This document shows, in pieces, positions 47,201 to 57,384 of a stretch of DNA of 64,000 nt (position 1 is its first letter; the number at the start of each line of letters is the position of its first letter). The DNA is from Gerris lacustris (Eukaryota; Arthropoda; Insecta; Hemiptera; Gerridae): NCBI GenBank assembly GCA_951217055.1, contig OX578282.1, forward strand, positions 11,037,877 to 11,101,876, given 5' to 3'. The translations under genes were made by a program, and so were the position numbers. Under the pieces are notes generated by a model. That model did not search any database and was not told the origin of the DNA. It saw only the letters and a program-made list of their open reading frames with translations.

Positions 47201-50200
47201 CTTTTTGGAGTGGATACCGCCCCAAAGCTTCTTAGGCTGTTATTTTTGTCACAATCCAGTGTGTGCCCGATTCCACTTTCATTCTCTACAGCACACTGTC
47301 TTTAGTGGTATCTGATTGAGTTGTCCTATTTCACGACTCCTCATTTGAGATCACTTGAGGCCACCACATCTTCAGGATATCTTCAGATACCTGTTGACTA
47401 AAGTCAAATCTTTTTTTTTTTAGTTACTGGATTATCTTTCAGATTAATGTTGTTGAGGGGTCCATTCATTAGTTAAATAATAAAAAACGGAAAACAAACC
47501 AAAAAAACATCAGTAAATTCTATAATATGAAAATCAAGTTCTTTGTATCTAAAATTTATCCTTGATGTAATCTTTACCTTTTGAGCGACATTTGATTTAA
47601 TCTTCATAGCTAAATAATTACCTATTTATTGTTTTATTTCTTTCAATAACATTATCATCATTTAATTTTTTTTAAACATTTATTTAGGTGATGCTGGTGG
47701 TAGGAGGTCAAGCACCTAAAGCTATTAGAAGTGTAGAGTGCTATGATTTTGCATCAGAGAAGTGGAGCAGTGTTGCCGAAATGCCCGCAAGAAGGTTTTT
47801 ATACTTTTTAATTTAATTAATTTTGACTTTTAATGGTTCAAGGTGGCAAGACTGTAATTACAAGTAAATACTTTTATTTATAAATTAGGTGTCAAAGTGA
47901 GATTTAATCCAGAAAAATTCAAAGATAAATAAAAGCACTAATTTTAAGGGGGGGGGATATGTTCTAGAAATTATGGGGGTGCAGGAAGTGGTACTTATTT
48001 AGATTGTTCTCCTGTTGTTTTAGAATAAAAATTACTTTGACTAAATTACTAAAGAAAAAGGGATGTTTAGTGCAATGTACTTTGGGACAAAGGAATATCC
48101 CGCTTCTGTTTTGTTAAGGGTAGTAATAGTCTAAAGAAGAACATTCCGTACACCTTCTTTAGATTGTTACTCCCCTCTGTTTTTTTATAAGGGGAGTAAT
48201 AATCTAAAGGAATGCCCAGGAAGTCATATATGTTGAGAGCAATTCTTCATAAAGGCAGAGCTAAGTTATTATGTTCCATCTTCTACGTTTAGACATTTTT
48301 TAAAACATTTATATCAAGTCTCTAACACTCTTGATGAGCCCGTAATTTTTTTTTTTTTTTTATACTAACCCCTTTTCCTAAAGCCCAACCATTTTCTTAT
48401 TTAGTTTAAGAGATAATTAACAAATCATTTTAGTACTGTAATTTATTTATAAACTAAACAAATTAATAGCTTTCCAGGAGATAGCGTGCAAAAAAGTGTC
48501 TGACCAACATCAAGCTAGAATTTTGTGTATAAGTAAATCTTTTGGAGCCTCTTAAGAATATGTGGTCGGCTAAGTTCATCTGAGGGACATGACTTGACAA
48601 TGGGCATTTGAAAAAAAGTTGCACCAGTGTTTCAAATTTCAGCACTTTCGCTTAAACGGTTCGGGCCCTATGAATCAAAGAGCGACAGACGGACAAACAC
48701 ATCACCCTCGGCATAAGGGTTTTGAGAAGTATCTACAAAACCCAAAAAACAAACCGGTGAAGAGCTGAGAAGACTGAGGTGATTGATAGGTGACCACTTT
48801 GATTTGAAGTCATTTTTTTTTTTTCAAAATTCTAGCTTGATGTTAAGTCTGATGTTAGTAAACATCAGACATACGGAGTATCAGAGTAGAAACATAAGGG
48901 TGGAGAGCGGCCATGTCCCATCTATTTTGGTGGACAATGTGATTTTCATGATCCTGAGTACAAAATTAGTAGACCAAAATTCAAATTGATGTTGGTTTGT
49001 CACTTGGTAGATGACCACTTTGATTTGGAGTAATATTTGAATAGCTTATCATGCGACAAATTAACATCAACTTGATTTTTGGTCTACTAACTAATTTTGT
49101 TCTCAGGATCATAAAAATCACATAGTCCACCAAAATAGGCTTGACATGGCCGCTCTCCACCAGTTTGATTTTTCAAATGCCTATTACCAAGCTATGTCCC
49201 TCAGACGAACTTAGCCGACCACATATTCCTAAAAGGCACAAAAAAAATTAACTTTTATACAAAATTCTACTTTGATGTTAGTCAAACACTTTTTTGCACG
49301 CTACCTCTTAGTATATAAAAGATAAACACAATGCCAAGATATCTCATAGTTAATTTAATGTACAATAATATTTCTAGTCTAAAATTATCTTCAGCAATGT
49401 GGAATTCTTTGTATGTTACAGGTGTAGGGCAGGTCTGGTGGTTGTGAGTGGGAGTGTGTATGCTGTTGGTGGGTTCAATGGTTCCTTGAGAGTTAGAACT
49501 GTAGATGCATATGATCCTGCAGCCGATCAGTGGGCGTCATGTCTTCCCATGGAGGCAAGAAGAAGCACATTAGGAGTTGCTGTACTCAACAATTGTATAT
49601 ATGCTGTTAGTATACATTACCTTAATTATTTTTTTTCACTTTTGTTTTGGAATAATTAATGTCTCAATTTATAATTTTAAATATTGTATGTTGATTTTAT
49701 ATATTAAAATGATTGAATACTACTTGAAAAATGTTTGTATCAGAACCTAAAATTAAGTGGATTTGTTGGCCAAATTAAATCTTTATAAAGATTTAAATAT
49801 CAGGAGTATTCAAAGTTAGTTGTTTCAATCACACATTTGCATATTATTTTACTCTTGCTAACTAATCCTATAATAAATAGAATGCTTCCAGTGGAAGTTA
49901 TTTGGTTTTATTTGCTGACCAATATCATTATTTAATAGTCAATAACAGAATATTGAGAATTTACAAAAGATAGAGCTCAGGTATTCTACTGATTCTATCT
50001 CATCCGAACATATAAATAATGGTGCGTAGGCTTCCGCGGGTAGACTCGTTATAAATAGCTTGGTTTTTCGGTGAAATCCGAGTCACGAAGGGGATGAAAT
50101 CCGACGTTTCGCTTCCACTACTGGAAGCATCTTCAGGGGTGTGGTGTTAGTTGTTTGACTGGAAGCATCTGTGATCGTTGTTTGATCAGCGATTGTGCAA

Positions 50201-52194
50201 CATTCTAATGAAATCGGCCATCTCATAAAGTTTGAAGACATAAGAGTACTCGCTTCGGTCAACAGGTATCACAACAGGGTGATAAGGGAGGCTATTGAGA
50301 TCAAGGAACAACCAGAGAACTTCAACAGAGAGGATGGATTCACTCTTTCCCAGACCTGGAAACTCCTGGTTAGCACCTGTGCCAAGCAGAAAGCAAGAAG
50401 CGGCGCTGCGGTCACTTCTAAACTTCAAACATCACCCGCTCCACCAAGGAACACCGACAACGGCAACACCTGCCCGATTGCGTCATCCCGAAAAAGGATA
50501 ATCTTGGCTCAAGGAACCCCCAGAGAATCCAGGTACAACCTACATTCCAGAAAGCAACTATAAATACGCCGTCCTTCACTCCAGTCGTCAGTATGTCTTG
50601 TTGTTGCTTCAAGTAAACATCACGATGCACCACACCCCTGAAGATGCTTCCAGTAGTGGAAGCCAAACGTCGGACTTCATCCCCTTCGTGACGCAGATTT
50701 CACTAGAAAACCAAGCTGTTTATATAAATAATTGTACAATATGTCAAGGAAACTCATACTTTTACCTCTTCAACTGTTACTCTTGGTCGTTCTTATGTTT
50801 TATCATATTGTGAATGTATTTTTAGGTTGGTGGATTTGATGGTTCGACTGGATTAAATTCAGCTGAAATGTACAACCCTAGAACAAAGGAGTGGAGGCCA
50901 GTTTCATCTATGTCTACGAGAAGAAGTAGCGTGGGAGTTGGAGTCGTTCATAACCTTTTATATGCTGTAATAATTCTATCTATAATAATACCTGGTTTTT
51001 AATGCATGTCGTAATGAATTAAATAAATTATTTATTTAATGGAAATAAATTTTAGGTGGGCGGTTATGATGGATCTTCAAGGCAGTGTTTAAGCACAGTA
51101 GAGTGTTACAATGTTGAAAGTGATACATGGACTGCTGTACCTGAGATGACAGCTAGGAGAAGTGGAGCTGGTTTGTCATTTTATTATTTTATTTAATATA
51201 AATTATACTTACATTTAATTTTTGATAATTTATTTATTTAATTGTATTTTTAGGTGTGGGAGTTCTGGATGGTATACTATATGCTGTAGGTGGTCATGAT
51301 GGGCCTCTTGTGAGAAAATCCGTTGAGTCTTTTAACCCTGAAACCGGCCAATGGACACCTGTCCCAGATATGGCTCGGTGCCGAAGAAATGCTGGTATAC
51401 CTTTGCTTTCTTTTTATTTACCTAAAATCCATATTGAATGGATTTCAATTATAATTAAGATTTTAAAAAATACTTAGCCAATACACTTCATCCAAAAGTG
51501 GGTTGGAACAGTTTGGAGGACAGTACGAAACACTGTCACAAATCAGGTTGGAACGACTTTTATCCCTCTGCAGATGGTACATTGCTTGGTTGGAACAAAC
51601 CTATCATTACACACGAAGAGGCATCTCTAAGTGAAACCATAAACATCGTGTATACAGATGTGTTCATTAGATTTTTTTATACATACTTGATAATTTATCT
51701 AAAATCAGTTTTGTAAAAAAGAGGTTCCAGTACTGTGGCCTTTTAGTCCAAAAGTTTTGAAAATGTTGGCTTTTTAAACCTTTATTTTAACGCTTTTCTG
51801 ATATTTATACTCGGTAAAAAATAAAACTTCCACTTGCACCTACAATCTTCCGCCAGAGGTCCCGGTACAGCGTACCAGTGTGTACCATTAAAAATCAAGT
51901 CTAAACTACTCATAAATTCATCTTTAAATTATTCATATATTCATTCAATTTAAATTATACATAGAAGAACAAAACTATTTTTGTCTCAATCTTCTAAGTT
52001 AAACTTCAATTTCAGGTGTTGTAGCGCTGAATGGTCATTTGTATGTGGTTGGGGGAGATGATGGTACATCAAATTTAGCCTCAGTGGAAGTTTATAATCC
52101 AAAATCAAATTCTTGGTCCATGTTGCCTGCATCTATGAGTATTGGAAGGAGCTACGCCGGTGTTGTTATCATAGATAAACCTTCACCCACCTGA
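37532..52194 (+). CDS. kel: BTB-BACK-Kelch protein, ring-canal kelch / KLHL2-KLHL3 group
   Basis: Coding exons: 37532-37569, 37727-37852, 41994-42219, 43693-43868, 44774-44870, 46291-46447, 46563-46672, 47688-47794, 49422-49605, 50826-50966, 51056-51170, 51254-51394, 52016-52194 (TGA). All join in frame to 598 residues, close to the usual 590. The BTB domain (about 48-155) has [19 protein letters not shown] and [18 protein letters not shown] follows (about 160-265, [17 protein letters not shown]). Six kelch repeats (about 311-592) include [51 protein letters not shown] and [13 protein letters not shown]. Family members are CUL3 ubiquitin-ligase substrate adaptors that also bind actin; Drosophila kelch organises ovarian ring canals. 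The first exon ([12 protein letters not shown]) is the least certain. Alternatives start at 37680 or use an acceptor at 37703. Donors at 44871 (GTTCTT), 47795 (GTTTTT) and 51171 (GTTTGT) are weak. An extra exon follows the stop after a 15-bp gap. Confidence 0.95.
38685..39346 (+). mobile_element. pogo/Tigger-like element remnant
   Basis: Begins with TA then CAGTAGAACCCCTCATATCC. The right end is decayed to CCAAAATATGAGGGTT, the expected inverse. Inside, 38982-39119 encodes [20 protein letters not shown] then GVGVTSTKD and ends TAG, matching the helix-turn-helix (CENP-B N-type) at the N terminus of pogo/Tigger transposases. Only about 45 residues remain. Confidence 0.75.
39630..40200. repeat. 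GTCGAATCGAC palindromic motif cluster and GGCCTAGGG-rich patch
   Basis: TAGTCGAATCGACGA occurs at about 39632 and about 40186, and inverted (TCGTCGATTCGACTA) at about 39806. Between them (39875-40030) is an irregular repeat of GGGCCTAGGG/GGCCTAGGG with AATGG spacers. Confidence 0.6.
41485..41947. mobile_element. GGTACTT-family MITE copy, 463 bp
   Basis: Starts GGTACTTTTTTAGATTGTTA, ends GTAACAGTCTAAAGAAGTGCC. The interior repeats a unit with AAAGAAGAACATTCTGTACA about four times. No clean TSD is left. It ends 46 bp upstream of the kelch exon 3 acceptor. Confidence 0.75.
42561..42984. mobile_element. pogo-like MITE, 424 bp
   Basis: TA-flanked on both sides (42559-42560, 42985-42986). Left end CAGTAGAACCTCGATAAG, right end AACGAGGATCTGCTG. 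The interior repeats GTTATAGAGGTT / GTTATCGAGGT many times, as is usual for insect pogo/Tigger MITEs. No ORF. Confidence 0.75.
43032..43397. mobile_element. CCAGGAGATAGC foldback MITE, 366 bp
   Basis: Ends CCAGGAGATAGCTTGCAAAA and GCACGCTATCTCCTGG, with inverted similarity through most of its length (GGCCATGTCCACCAATTATG versus CATAATTGGCGGGACATGGC-like). Copies at 48474-49310 and from 61533 share the ends. Confidence 0.75.
43869..44773 (+). other. Intron 4 of the kelch-like gene
   Basis: Donor GTAAGC at 43869, acceptor ATGTTTCAG ending 44773. A G-rich run lies at 44072-44090. The 69-codon ORF at 44333 has no recognisable motif. Confidence 0.85.
44906..45902. mobile_element. hAT-like element, 997 bp, 35 bp past kelch exon 5
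   Basis: Left end TAGTGCTCGGATCGATATGC, right end TGCTCAAATCTGAGCCCTA, flanked by an exact 8-bp duplication CTTATAAT (44898-44905 and 45903-45910). The motif ATATGCTCGA recurs near both ends. A 74-codon minus-strand ORF (45545-45321) could be a transposase scrap but is not recognised. Confidence 0.8.
46040..46200. repeat. GGGCCT/GGGCAT-rich patch
   Basis: Irregular G-rich repeats of the GGGCATGGGG and GGGCCTTA type in a kelch intron, resembling the patch at 39875-40030. The ORFs on both strands reflect composition, not coding. Confidence 0.5.
46673..47687 (+). other. Intron 7 of the kelch-like gene
   Basis: Donor GTAACA at 46673, acceptor ATTTAG ending 47687. It contains a GC-richer block (46960-47160) with repeated GGATCCA motifs related to the TTAA-flanked element at 60603-60889. 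A possible left end is TTAA then CCTATTCAAC at 46837; the right end was not found. Confidence 0.7.
47990..48216. mobile_element. GGTACTT-family MITE copy, 227 bp
   Basis: Starts GGTACTTATTTAGATTGTTC, ends AGTAATAATCTAAAGGAATGCC, with an exact 8-bp duplication CAGGAAGT (47982-47989 and 48217-48224). It lies in kelch intron 8. Confidence 0.85.
48474..49310. mobile_element. CCAGGAGATAGC-family element, longer copy
   Basis: Left end CCAGGAGATAGCGTGCAAAA, right end TTTTGCACGCTACCTC. Arms are inverted (TATGTGGTCGGCTAAGTTCA versus GAACTTAGCCGACCACATAT). The middle duplicates the GTGGACAATGTGATTTTCAT / ATAAAAATCACATAGTCCAC region and holds a fragment of the AGGGTTTCGTAG family (48655-48750). Confidence 0.7.
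50101..50140 (-). ncRNA. Hammerhead-ribozyme-like motif, left arm
   Basis: Read on the minus strand: CTGAAGA (fits CUGANGA), a 7-bp stem GCTTCCA/TGGAAGC with a GTAG loop, then GAAA and CGTCGG. These are the order and spacing of a hammerhead core with a very short stem III. Stem I pairing could not be confirmed by eye, so activity is inferred only. Confidence 0.5.
50634..50673 (+). ncRNA. Hammerhead-ribozyme-like motif, right arm, core mutated
   Basis: Same motif on the plus strand (CTGAAGA at 50638, stem GCTTCCA/TGGAAGC) but the core GAAA reads CAAA (50664-50667), which should abolish cleavage. Confidence 0.5.
51395..52015 (+). other. Intron 12 of the kelch-like gene
   Basis: Donor GTATAC at 51395, acceptor AATTTCAG ending 52015. 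It includes GGTTGGAACAG / GGTTGGAACGAC repeats (51499-51600) of unknown origin. Confidence 0.75.
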
Positions 52195-52913
52195 TCCATT
52201 CAGCCTAGGTAAGTTTTTTTCAATTGTGTTTATTTGGTTTATATAATGAGCCATCTATCTTCAAAACCAGACAAGTAAAATATGAAAATGATTCCTTTTA
52301 ATTTGCTTAAACGTGTCAAAGAGGTGCATGTCTTGACTTTGATTTATTTTATTTTATTTATTTATTTGTTTATGACCCAATCAAGAGCATTAGGTTATTA
52401 CTCATTTATTCTTTATTTATTTGATAATTTGATTGAATTGCTTATGTATCTGAAATGATTGAGATGTGAGTTATTTAAGAATAAAGAGAATAACAGATTA
52501 CTGAAGTGGTGGCTCCTATGATGTCCCAAATTCAGTGGTAATTTATCTTGCTGTACTGTGAGGACAACTCATAGAAAGAATAACTCAAAGAATTCCAATG
52601 ATCCTAATTTCTTCAAGACCTCTTAACTATTGCTTGGAAATATCATACCTTATCTGAACAAGTATTAGAAGGTATTGGACCCAAACAACAAAAGAAGTCA
52701 TTTGATTTTTTTGAAAAAACTTAAATCAAACAACCACCTATTAAACACTTTTTTAATGTGTTAAAAAAGAAAATGAGATTTTAATATTATCAATATTTGT
52801 ATGAAAAAGTTTTGTTTGATTTGTCTGACTGATTTTTTTTAAGAAATAGAAGGTTGTAGGAGAGAGTCTTTAACTTTTAATAAAACCATTATTTTAAGAA
52901 AAGGAGTATCTAA

Positions 52914-53870
52914 AGGTACGTTTCCACTGAAGCAACAACGAGCAACATGTAGCATGCTAAACGTGTTTTTTGTTGCTAGATGTTGCCATGCGTCTTCATA
53001 CTTTATCTCAAGTCGAATGTCACCCAATAATCTGTTGCCAGTTATCACTTGCTACTTGTTGCCGTTGCTTGTAGCATGATATTTGTGTGGCGACAAGGAA
53101 CAACATGCGGCATGCGTCATTGTTACTTTTATTTATTTTATTTATTAATTAACAGTGGTTGCATATTAACATTAAGCTTCACTTAGTCAATCACATATAC
53201 ATTAAAAGTAACAATAATAATAATAATAATAATCAAAGAAAATATAAAGTTCACTGTAGGCATAAAGTAAAGAGATACATTCAAAAGCTATCCTCTAAAA
53301 ATTCGGTAACAAAATAGTAAGCTTTAAGACGTTCACGGCTGACCACATCCCGGAACGTGGTGCTGGTCGGTTCAATGGGGCTGAAAACATTCCTGGAACG
53401 TTCTCTCCCTACACTTCTACCTCATTTCTAATACCTAGCCTCACGGTTCAGATTCTTGTAACCCGTTAGCCCTCTAGAGCACATTTCTACAGTTCTACCC
53501 CACTTTTTCACTCTCGCCTAGCTTTTTCCGTTCTTTAATGATTGATACCAATATATATACCTCACAGGCACCGCCCTGAGCCAGAGCCACACAATTAGTC
53601 ACACGCCGTGAACGTGTTAACTAAATATAATTGTTTTAAATGTTTTTTAAATTTTTTAATTGGAAGGGTTTTAGTTTCTTTGTCTAATTTATTAAAGCAC
53701 TTGATACCCAGTATAAATGGTGATCGACAAGTTTTAGTAAGTCTATGTGGAGGTAAAGCAATTGCTTCACCTCTAGTAACTTGCTACATGTCGCAGTATG
53801 TTGCTTCGCTTGATAGACTACTTGCTGCATGCTACCTGTTGCTTGTTGTTGCTTCAGTGGAAATGCACCT
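52914..53870. mobile_element. PIF/Harbinger-like element, 957 bp
   Basis: Inverted ends AGGTACGTTTCCACTGAAGC and CTTCAGTGGAAATGCACCT, flanked by TAA on both sides (52911-52913, 53871-53873). Subterminal AACAACGAGCAACATGTAGC opposes GCTACCTGTTGCTTGTTGTT. It is interrupted by the TTAA element at 53328-53616. Confidence 0.75.
53328..53616. mobile_element. TTAA-flanked piggyBac-like MITE, 289 bp, nested
   Basis: Inverted ends GACGTTCACGGCTGACCAC and GTCACACGCCGTGAACGTG, with TTAA at 53324-53327 and 53617-53620. Its GC content exceeds that of the host element. No ORF. Confidence 0.7.
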
Positions 53871-54208
53871 TAAGAATAAAGAAAGACGTTTCCCCACTAA
53901 AGTAACTTAATGGTTTGAAGCCTGCCTCTAACAGATCAGATTCCAACCTCTATCTCAACTCTTTGACTGATTCTTTCTCTTATGCATTTCAACTCGCCTC
54001 CCTGGCACTGGAGATGATCCCTAGAAGTTGAAAACCTTGTTGCTTTGTAAAATTTCTTTATTCTTAATCAAGAGACGACTGCTTATCTAGGAAAATTTGA
54101 GGAGTATCTCTTTACATGAAACCTTATATACACTTTAATATTTGTTACTTTATTTTCTCTCATATTTTCCCCCTTCAAAAAAAATGTCAATGTTATCCTT
54201 TAATATTA

Positions 54209-55035
54209 CAGTAGGACCCTGTTAATCCTTATTGGTAATCTGGACGATCCTTTACTGAGAATGCAAGCCCGCAACAATAAAAATTATATCGCAAATGACT
54301 TCTTTCGATAATTTTTGCTGACTTTGTAGATAATGAAAACTTGGAAAATGCACTGAAAAATGTAAATTTTATAAGATGTGTTCAGTATCACTGTATATAA
54401 CTGTTGGAAACTGATAGGAATGTACATATTATGTATGTTCATTCACATACATATGTCATTACATATTACGTTCATGTTGTAAATTTAATTTATCCACACT
54501 TATCTTAATACAAATACAGTTCCTGAACATAACATTTTTTTATAAAGTGTTTTACAATATTTCTTCTTTTTTTTTCTTTTCTGGGGGGCTTTTTCACCCG
54601 AAGACACAGTCCACTTAGGTGGGCCCATAGAACAAACCCGGGTTAGGGACTGAAATCTTTACACACTCGTGTGAAGATATGGTCGTTAACCATGACTCCC
54701 CTTCTAGTTGTATTACAACCAGGAGTGTCATCATCATGGTTTCCAGGCCGAAACCTGGTGGCGCCACTCTTTCGAGGAGCTTCCCATTTGTTTAAACAAT
54801 GCTGGGTGGACATTGAGCGGGGGGCCTGGTCCGGGAATCGAACCCAGACCTGCGGTCACCTTCTGACCCGGCTCGAAGCTGCTTAACTTGCCTTATCGCA
54901 AGGCGAGCGCTCTAGCCTCCAAGCGACCCAGGCCCCTCTATTTCTTTTAAAACTTAGCTAATCCGGAAACCCCACTAATCCGAATGGCCCTGTGCCACTG
55001 TGCCTTAATTCATCCGGATTAACAGGGCCCTACTG
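54209..55035. mobile_element. pogo-like MITE carrying a nested SINE
   Basis: TA-flanked. Ends CAGTAGGACCCTGTTAATCC and GGATTAACAGGGCCCTACTG are inverted copies; subterminal AATCTGGACGATCC and TAATCCGGAAACC also correspond. The interior is split by a tRNA-derived SINE (54564-54938). Confidence 0.8.
54564..54938 (-). mobile_element. tRNA-derived SINE, nested in a pogo-like element
   Basis: On the minus strand it starts GGGGCCTGGGTCGCTTGGAG then GCTAGAGCGCTCGCC (A-box region) and has GGTTCGATTCCCGGACCAGG (B box). A long unrelated body and an A-rich tail (pyrimidine run 54559-54580 on +) follow. The tRNA fold is disrupted, so it is not a tRNA gene. Confidence 0.75.
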
Positions 55036-55089
55036 TATAATAATGAGAAACATTGTACTTATGTTGGTATTTTTTTTTACCTGTTTCAG

Positions 55090-56043
55090 GAGGAACTCAA
55101 AGAAGAGACCATTTACTGTTTGTCATTAGCTGATAAGTTGATCATGTTCATGAAACCCAGCAATCAGTAGTTCTTCATTTTCTCTTCACACATTTCCCTA
55201 ATGCCTTTATTCCTTCTCGACATGTTGGAATGTTTGTTTTTCTGTTTTTTGTTAACGAAAAAAAAAAAAAAATGTACAGTGTTATGAAAAAATTCTGGTC
55301 TGTGCCAAGTCAGCACATAAATTTATAAGTTATCTTTTCACCGTATGGTTTATTTTTTTTTTTTCATTTGAATTTGAGAAAATACTTTTGAGAGATACTG
55401 ATATGAATGCCTCGAGTAAGGAATTCTATTGTTGTAATCTGATTGCCTGTGATATAGCCGTCATTACGTGATTCTTTTTTTCTTAAATATTGATGGCTTT
55501 TAATTTATTTTATTTTATTTTTTAATGATTTCCTGACCTATTGAAATCTTTTGTGAGGAACAAGTTAGCTGTGTCTCTCTAGGTACTCTTTCTTACAATA
55601 TAATATTATTTTTTGGAAATACTATTAGGGTCTGCGACTGTCACTTCCTTAGATTGTTACTCCCCTTGTAACTAAAACAGAGGGGTAGTTTTTGAAGGTG
55701 TACGGAACATTCTTCTTTAGATTGTTACTCCCCTTATAAAAACAGAAGTGTGATATTCCTTTGTCCCTAACTGCATTGGACTAAACATCCCTTTCTCTTA
55801 ATAATTTTTTAGTCAAAATCATTTATATTCTAAAAAAAAAAAAAAAAAAACATAAAGGAGTAACAATCTTAAGAAAGTGCCCTGCGACTTATATTTTTAT
55901 TTGTCGCAACTTAAGTATTTCCAATGTGTAACTAATGATTTTTTCCCCTATTCCAATTTAGGTAGTTTTTTTTGTCTCATATGAGATTGGAAGAGATTAA
56001 AATTTTTTAAGTTTAATTATGAAAAAAAAAAACTTTGAATAAA
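55090..56043 (+). other. Probable terminal exon of the kelch-like transcript (3' UTR)
   Basis: Begins after acceptor CCTGTTTCAG. If the TGA at 52192 were read through, the frame would continue SIQPRRNSKKRPFTVCH and stop at TAG 55129-55131. A candidate AATAAA is at 56038. It contains the MITE at 55640-55881, so either the UTR includes a MITE or the transcript ends earlier. Confidence 0.45.
55640..55881. mobile_element. GGTACTT-family MITE copy, 242 bp
   Basis: Starts GTCACTTCCTTAGATTGTTA, ends GTAACAATCTTAAGAAAGTGCC, with an exact 8-bp duplication CTGCGACT (55632-55639 and 55882-55889). The interior resembles the 10675 copy. Confidence 0.85.
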
Positions 56044-57384
56044 AAATATTATGGATGGTGCAAATTTATATATTTTTTAAAAATGTTATTATTATTATTA
56101 TGTTAAAAATGTATTTATTGATTTTTTTTAAACTTAAAATTTATGTTTGATTTTTTAAGCTACATTAAATTATTTGTATGATTATAAAAATCAATACAGC
56201 AAAGAATATTTGACTTTAAAAAAATCAAACATCAATTTTGAGTTTAATTAGGCTTTGGTCGAATAAAATTATTTTTCTATTTTTACTAACATTTTTAATC
56301 ATATTTATTGTAGGTTCAATGTATTAAGTGACTATTATAGTCATAGGGCTGATTAAAATATAAGGGATCATGCTTATAATTTCTCTATTTGACTTAGAAT
56401 TGACAATGTTTGTTAAAAGCTATTTAAACTTAATGCTTTATTAAAATCATGGCATTTATTAATATTTTTTTAACTCAGAAAGCTATGATTATTTTCTAGC
56501 ACGAATTTCTTGAGTCAACTTTTGATTGCATCTGCTAATATCATATTTCCAAAAATAACCCGACATTTTATAACCTAAAGCAAATCAGAGGTAAGGACAG
56601 TGTTGAATTTTCTCCACTTCATAGAAAAACATTGAATTCTGGATGTTTTTAGGCATCAAATGCAGTGTAGCCAACAGTTTAGCCAACCTTTACACCTCCC
56701 TCTCTAAAGACGGTGGTTATGGTGTGCTCTTATTGGCAAAATATAGTACTAAAAAGTGAAAATTGAGCTACCTTCTAACATCCTGATACTAAATTTAACT
56801 ACTTAAGCGCTTCAATTGGCGAAATATAGTACTAAAAGTAAAAATAAATGAAAACCGAGCAACCTCTTGTTATAAACTAACTTCCTAGTACTATATTTAA
56901 AAGCATCACATTTTTCATGTCGTTTTTTGCGTGATGGAAATTTCTTTTATTTCCTCCAGCCCAACATCATATCCATGTTAAAAAATAATAATAATAATAA
57001 TAATGGTATGTTCAACATAAATTCTGTATTCAATTTTTTAAAAAATATTTTACTTGAATCATAGTTTTTTAAAATGTTTATGATGTCTTCTGGGAATATA
57101 AGCTTTACTAAAAATAGGTGTTAGAAAAGTTGCAAAGTATATGGGTGCTGTTAAAATCATTTAATATTACACTAGATTGTATTGTAACGATTTATCAATG
57201 GGTCTAGAACATTATCAGCACCTACGTTAACATGTGACGTGGAGATGTGCTGATACTATTAAGTACACTTCAATTCTCATATCAATCTACTGTCGTTTAG
57301 CGAAGCATATTAGATCTTACTATAACTACAGACAAACCTCGACTTAAGAAAATTTGCTTAAAACATTTTTTTAAAAATCTTATT
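56044..57384. other. Non-coding stretch
   Basis: AT-rich. Has an (AAT)n tract at 56981-57003 and a diverged repeat of GGCGAAATATAGTACTAAAA (56733 and 56820). No gene seen. Confidence 0.4.

Larger units (their letters stand above)
50051..50735 (+). mobile_element. Penelope-like retroelement remnant with inverted ends
   Basis: ORF 50195-50563 encodes [20 protein letters not shown] then [20 protein letters not shown] and LSQTWK, the pattern at the C terminus of GIY-YIG Penelope-like proteins. It starts inside the protein, so the RT is missing. It is flanked by about 95-bp inverted arms (50051-50146 and 50628-50725). These contain CTTCCACTACTGGAAGC, CCCCTGAAGATGCTTCC, and ACGTCGG motifs resembling the hammerhead ribozymes reported in Penelope-like elements. 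Confidence 0.75.
49606..50825 (+). other. Intron 9 of the kelch-like gene
   Basis: Donor GTTAGT at 49606, acceptor TATTTTTAG ending 50825. Its second half is a Penelope-like remnant. Confidence 0.85.
52209..55089 (+). other. Probable intron downstream of the kelch stop codon
   Basis: A strong donor AG|GTAAGT lies 15 bases after the TGA, and a strong acceptor CCTGTTTCAG ends at 55089. It contains a Harbinger-like element with a nested TTAA MITE, and a pogo-like element with a nested SINE. Confidence 0.65.

Noticed and set aside
50195..50563. Host gene nested in the kelch intron
   Set aside because: The sequence fits the C-terminal part of Penelope-like proteins and lies between inverted arms.
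54840..54938. Possible tRNA gene on the minus strand
   Set aside because: A- and B-box sequences are present but the cloverleaf is interrupted, and an unrelated body with an A-rich tail follows; this is a SINE.
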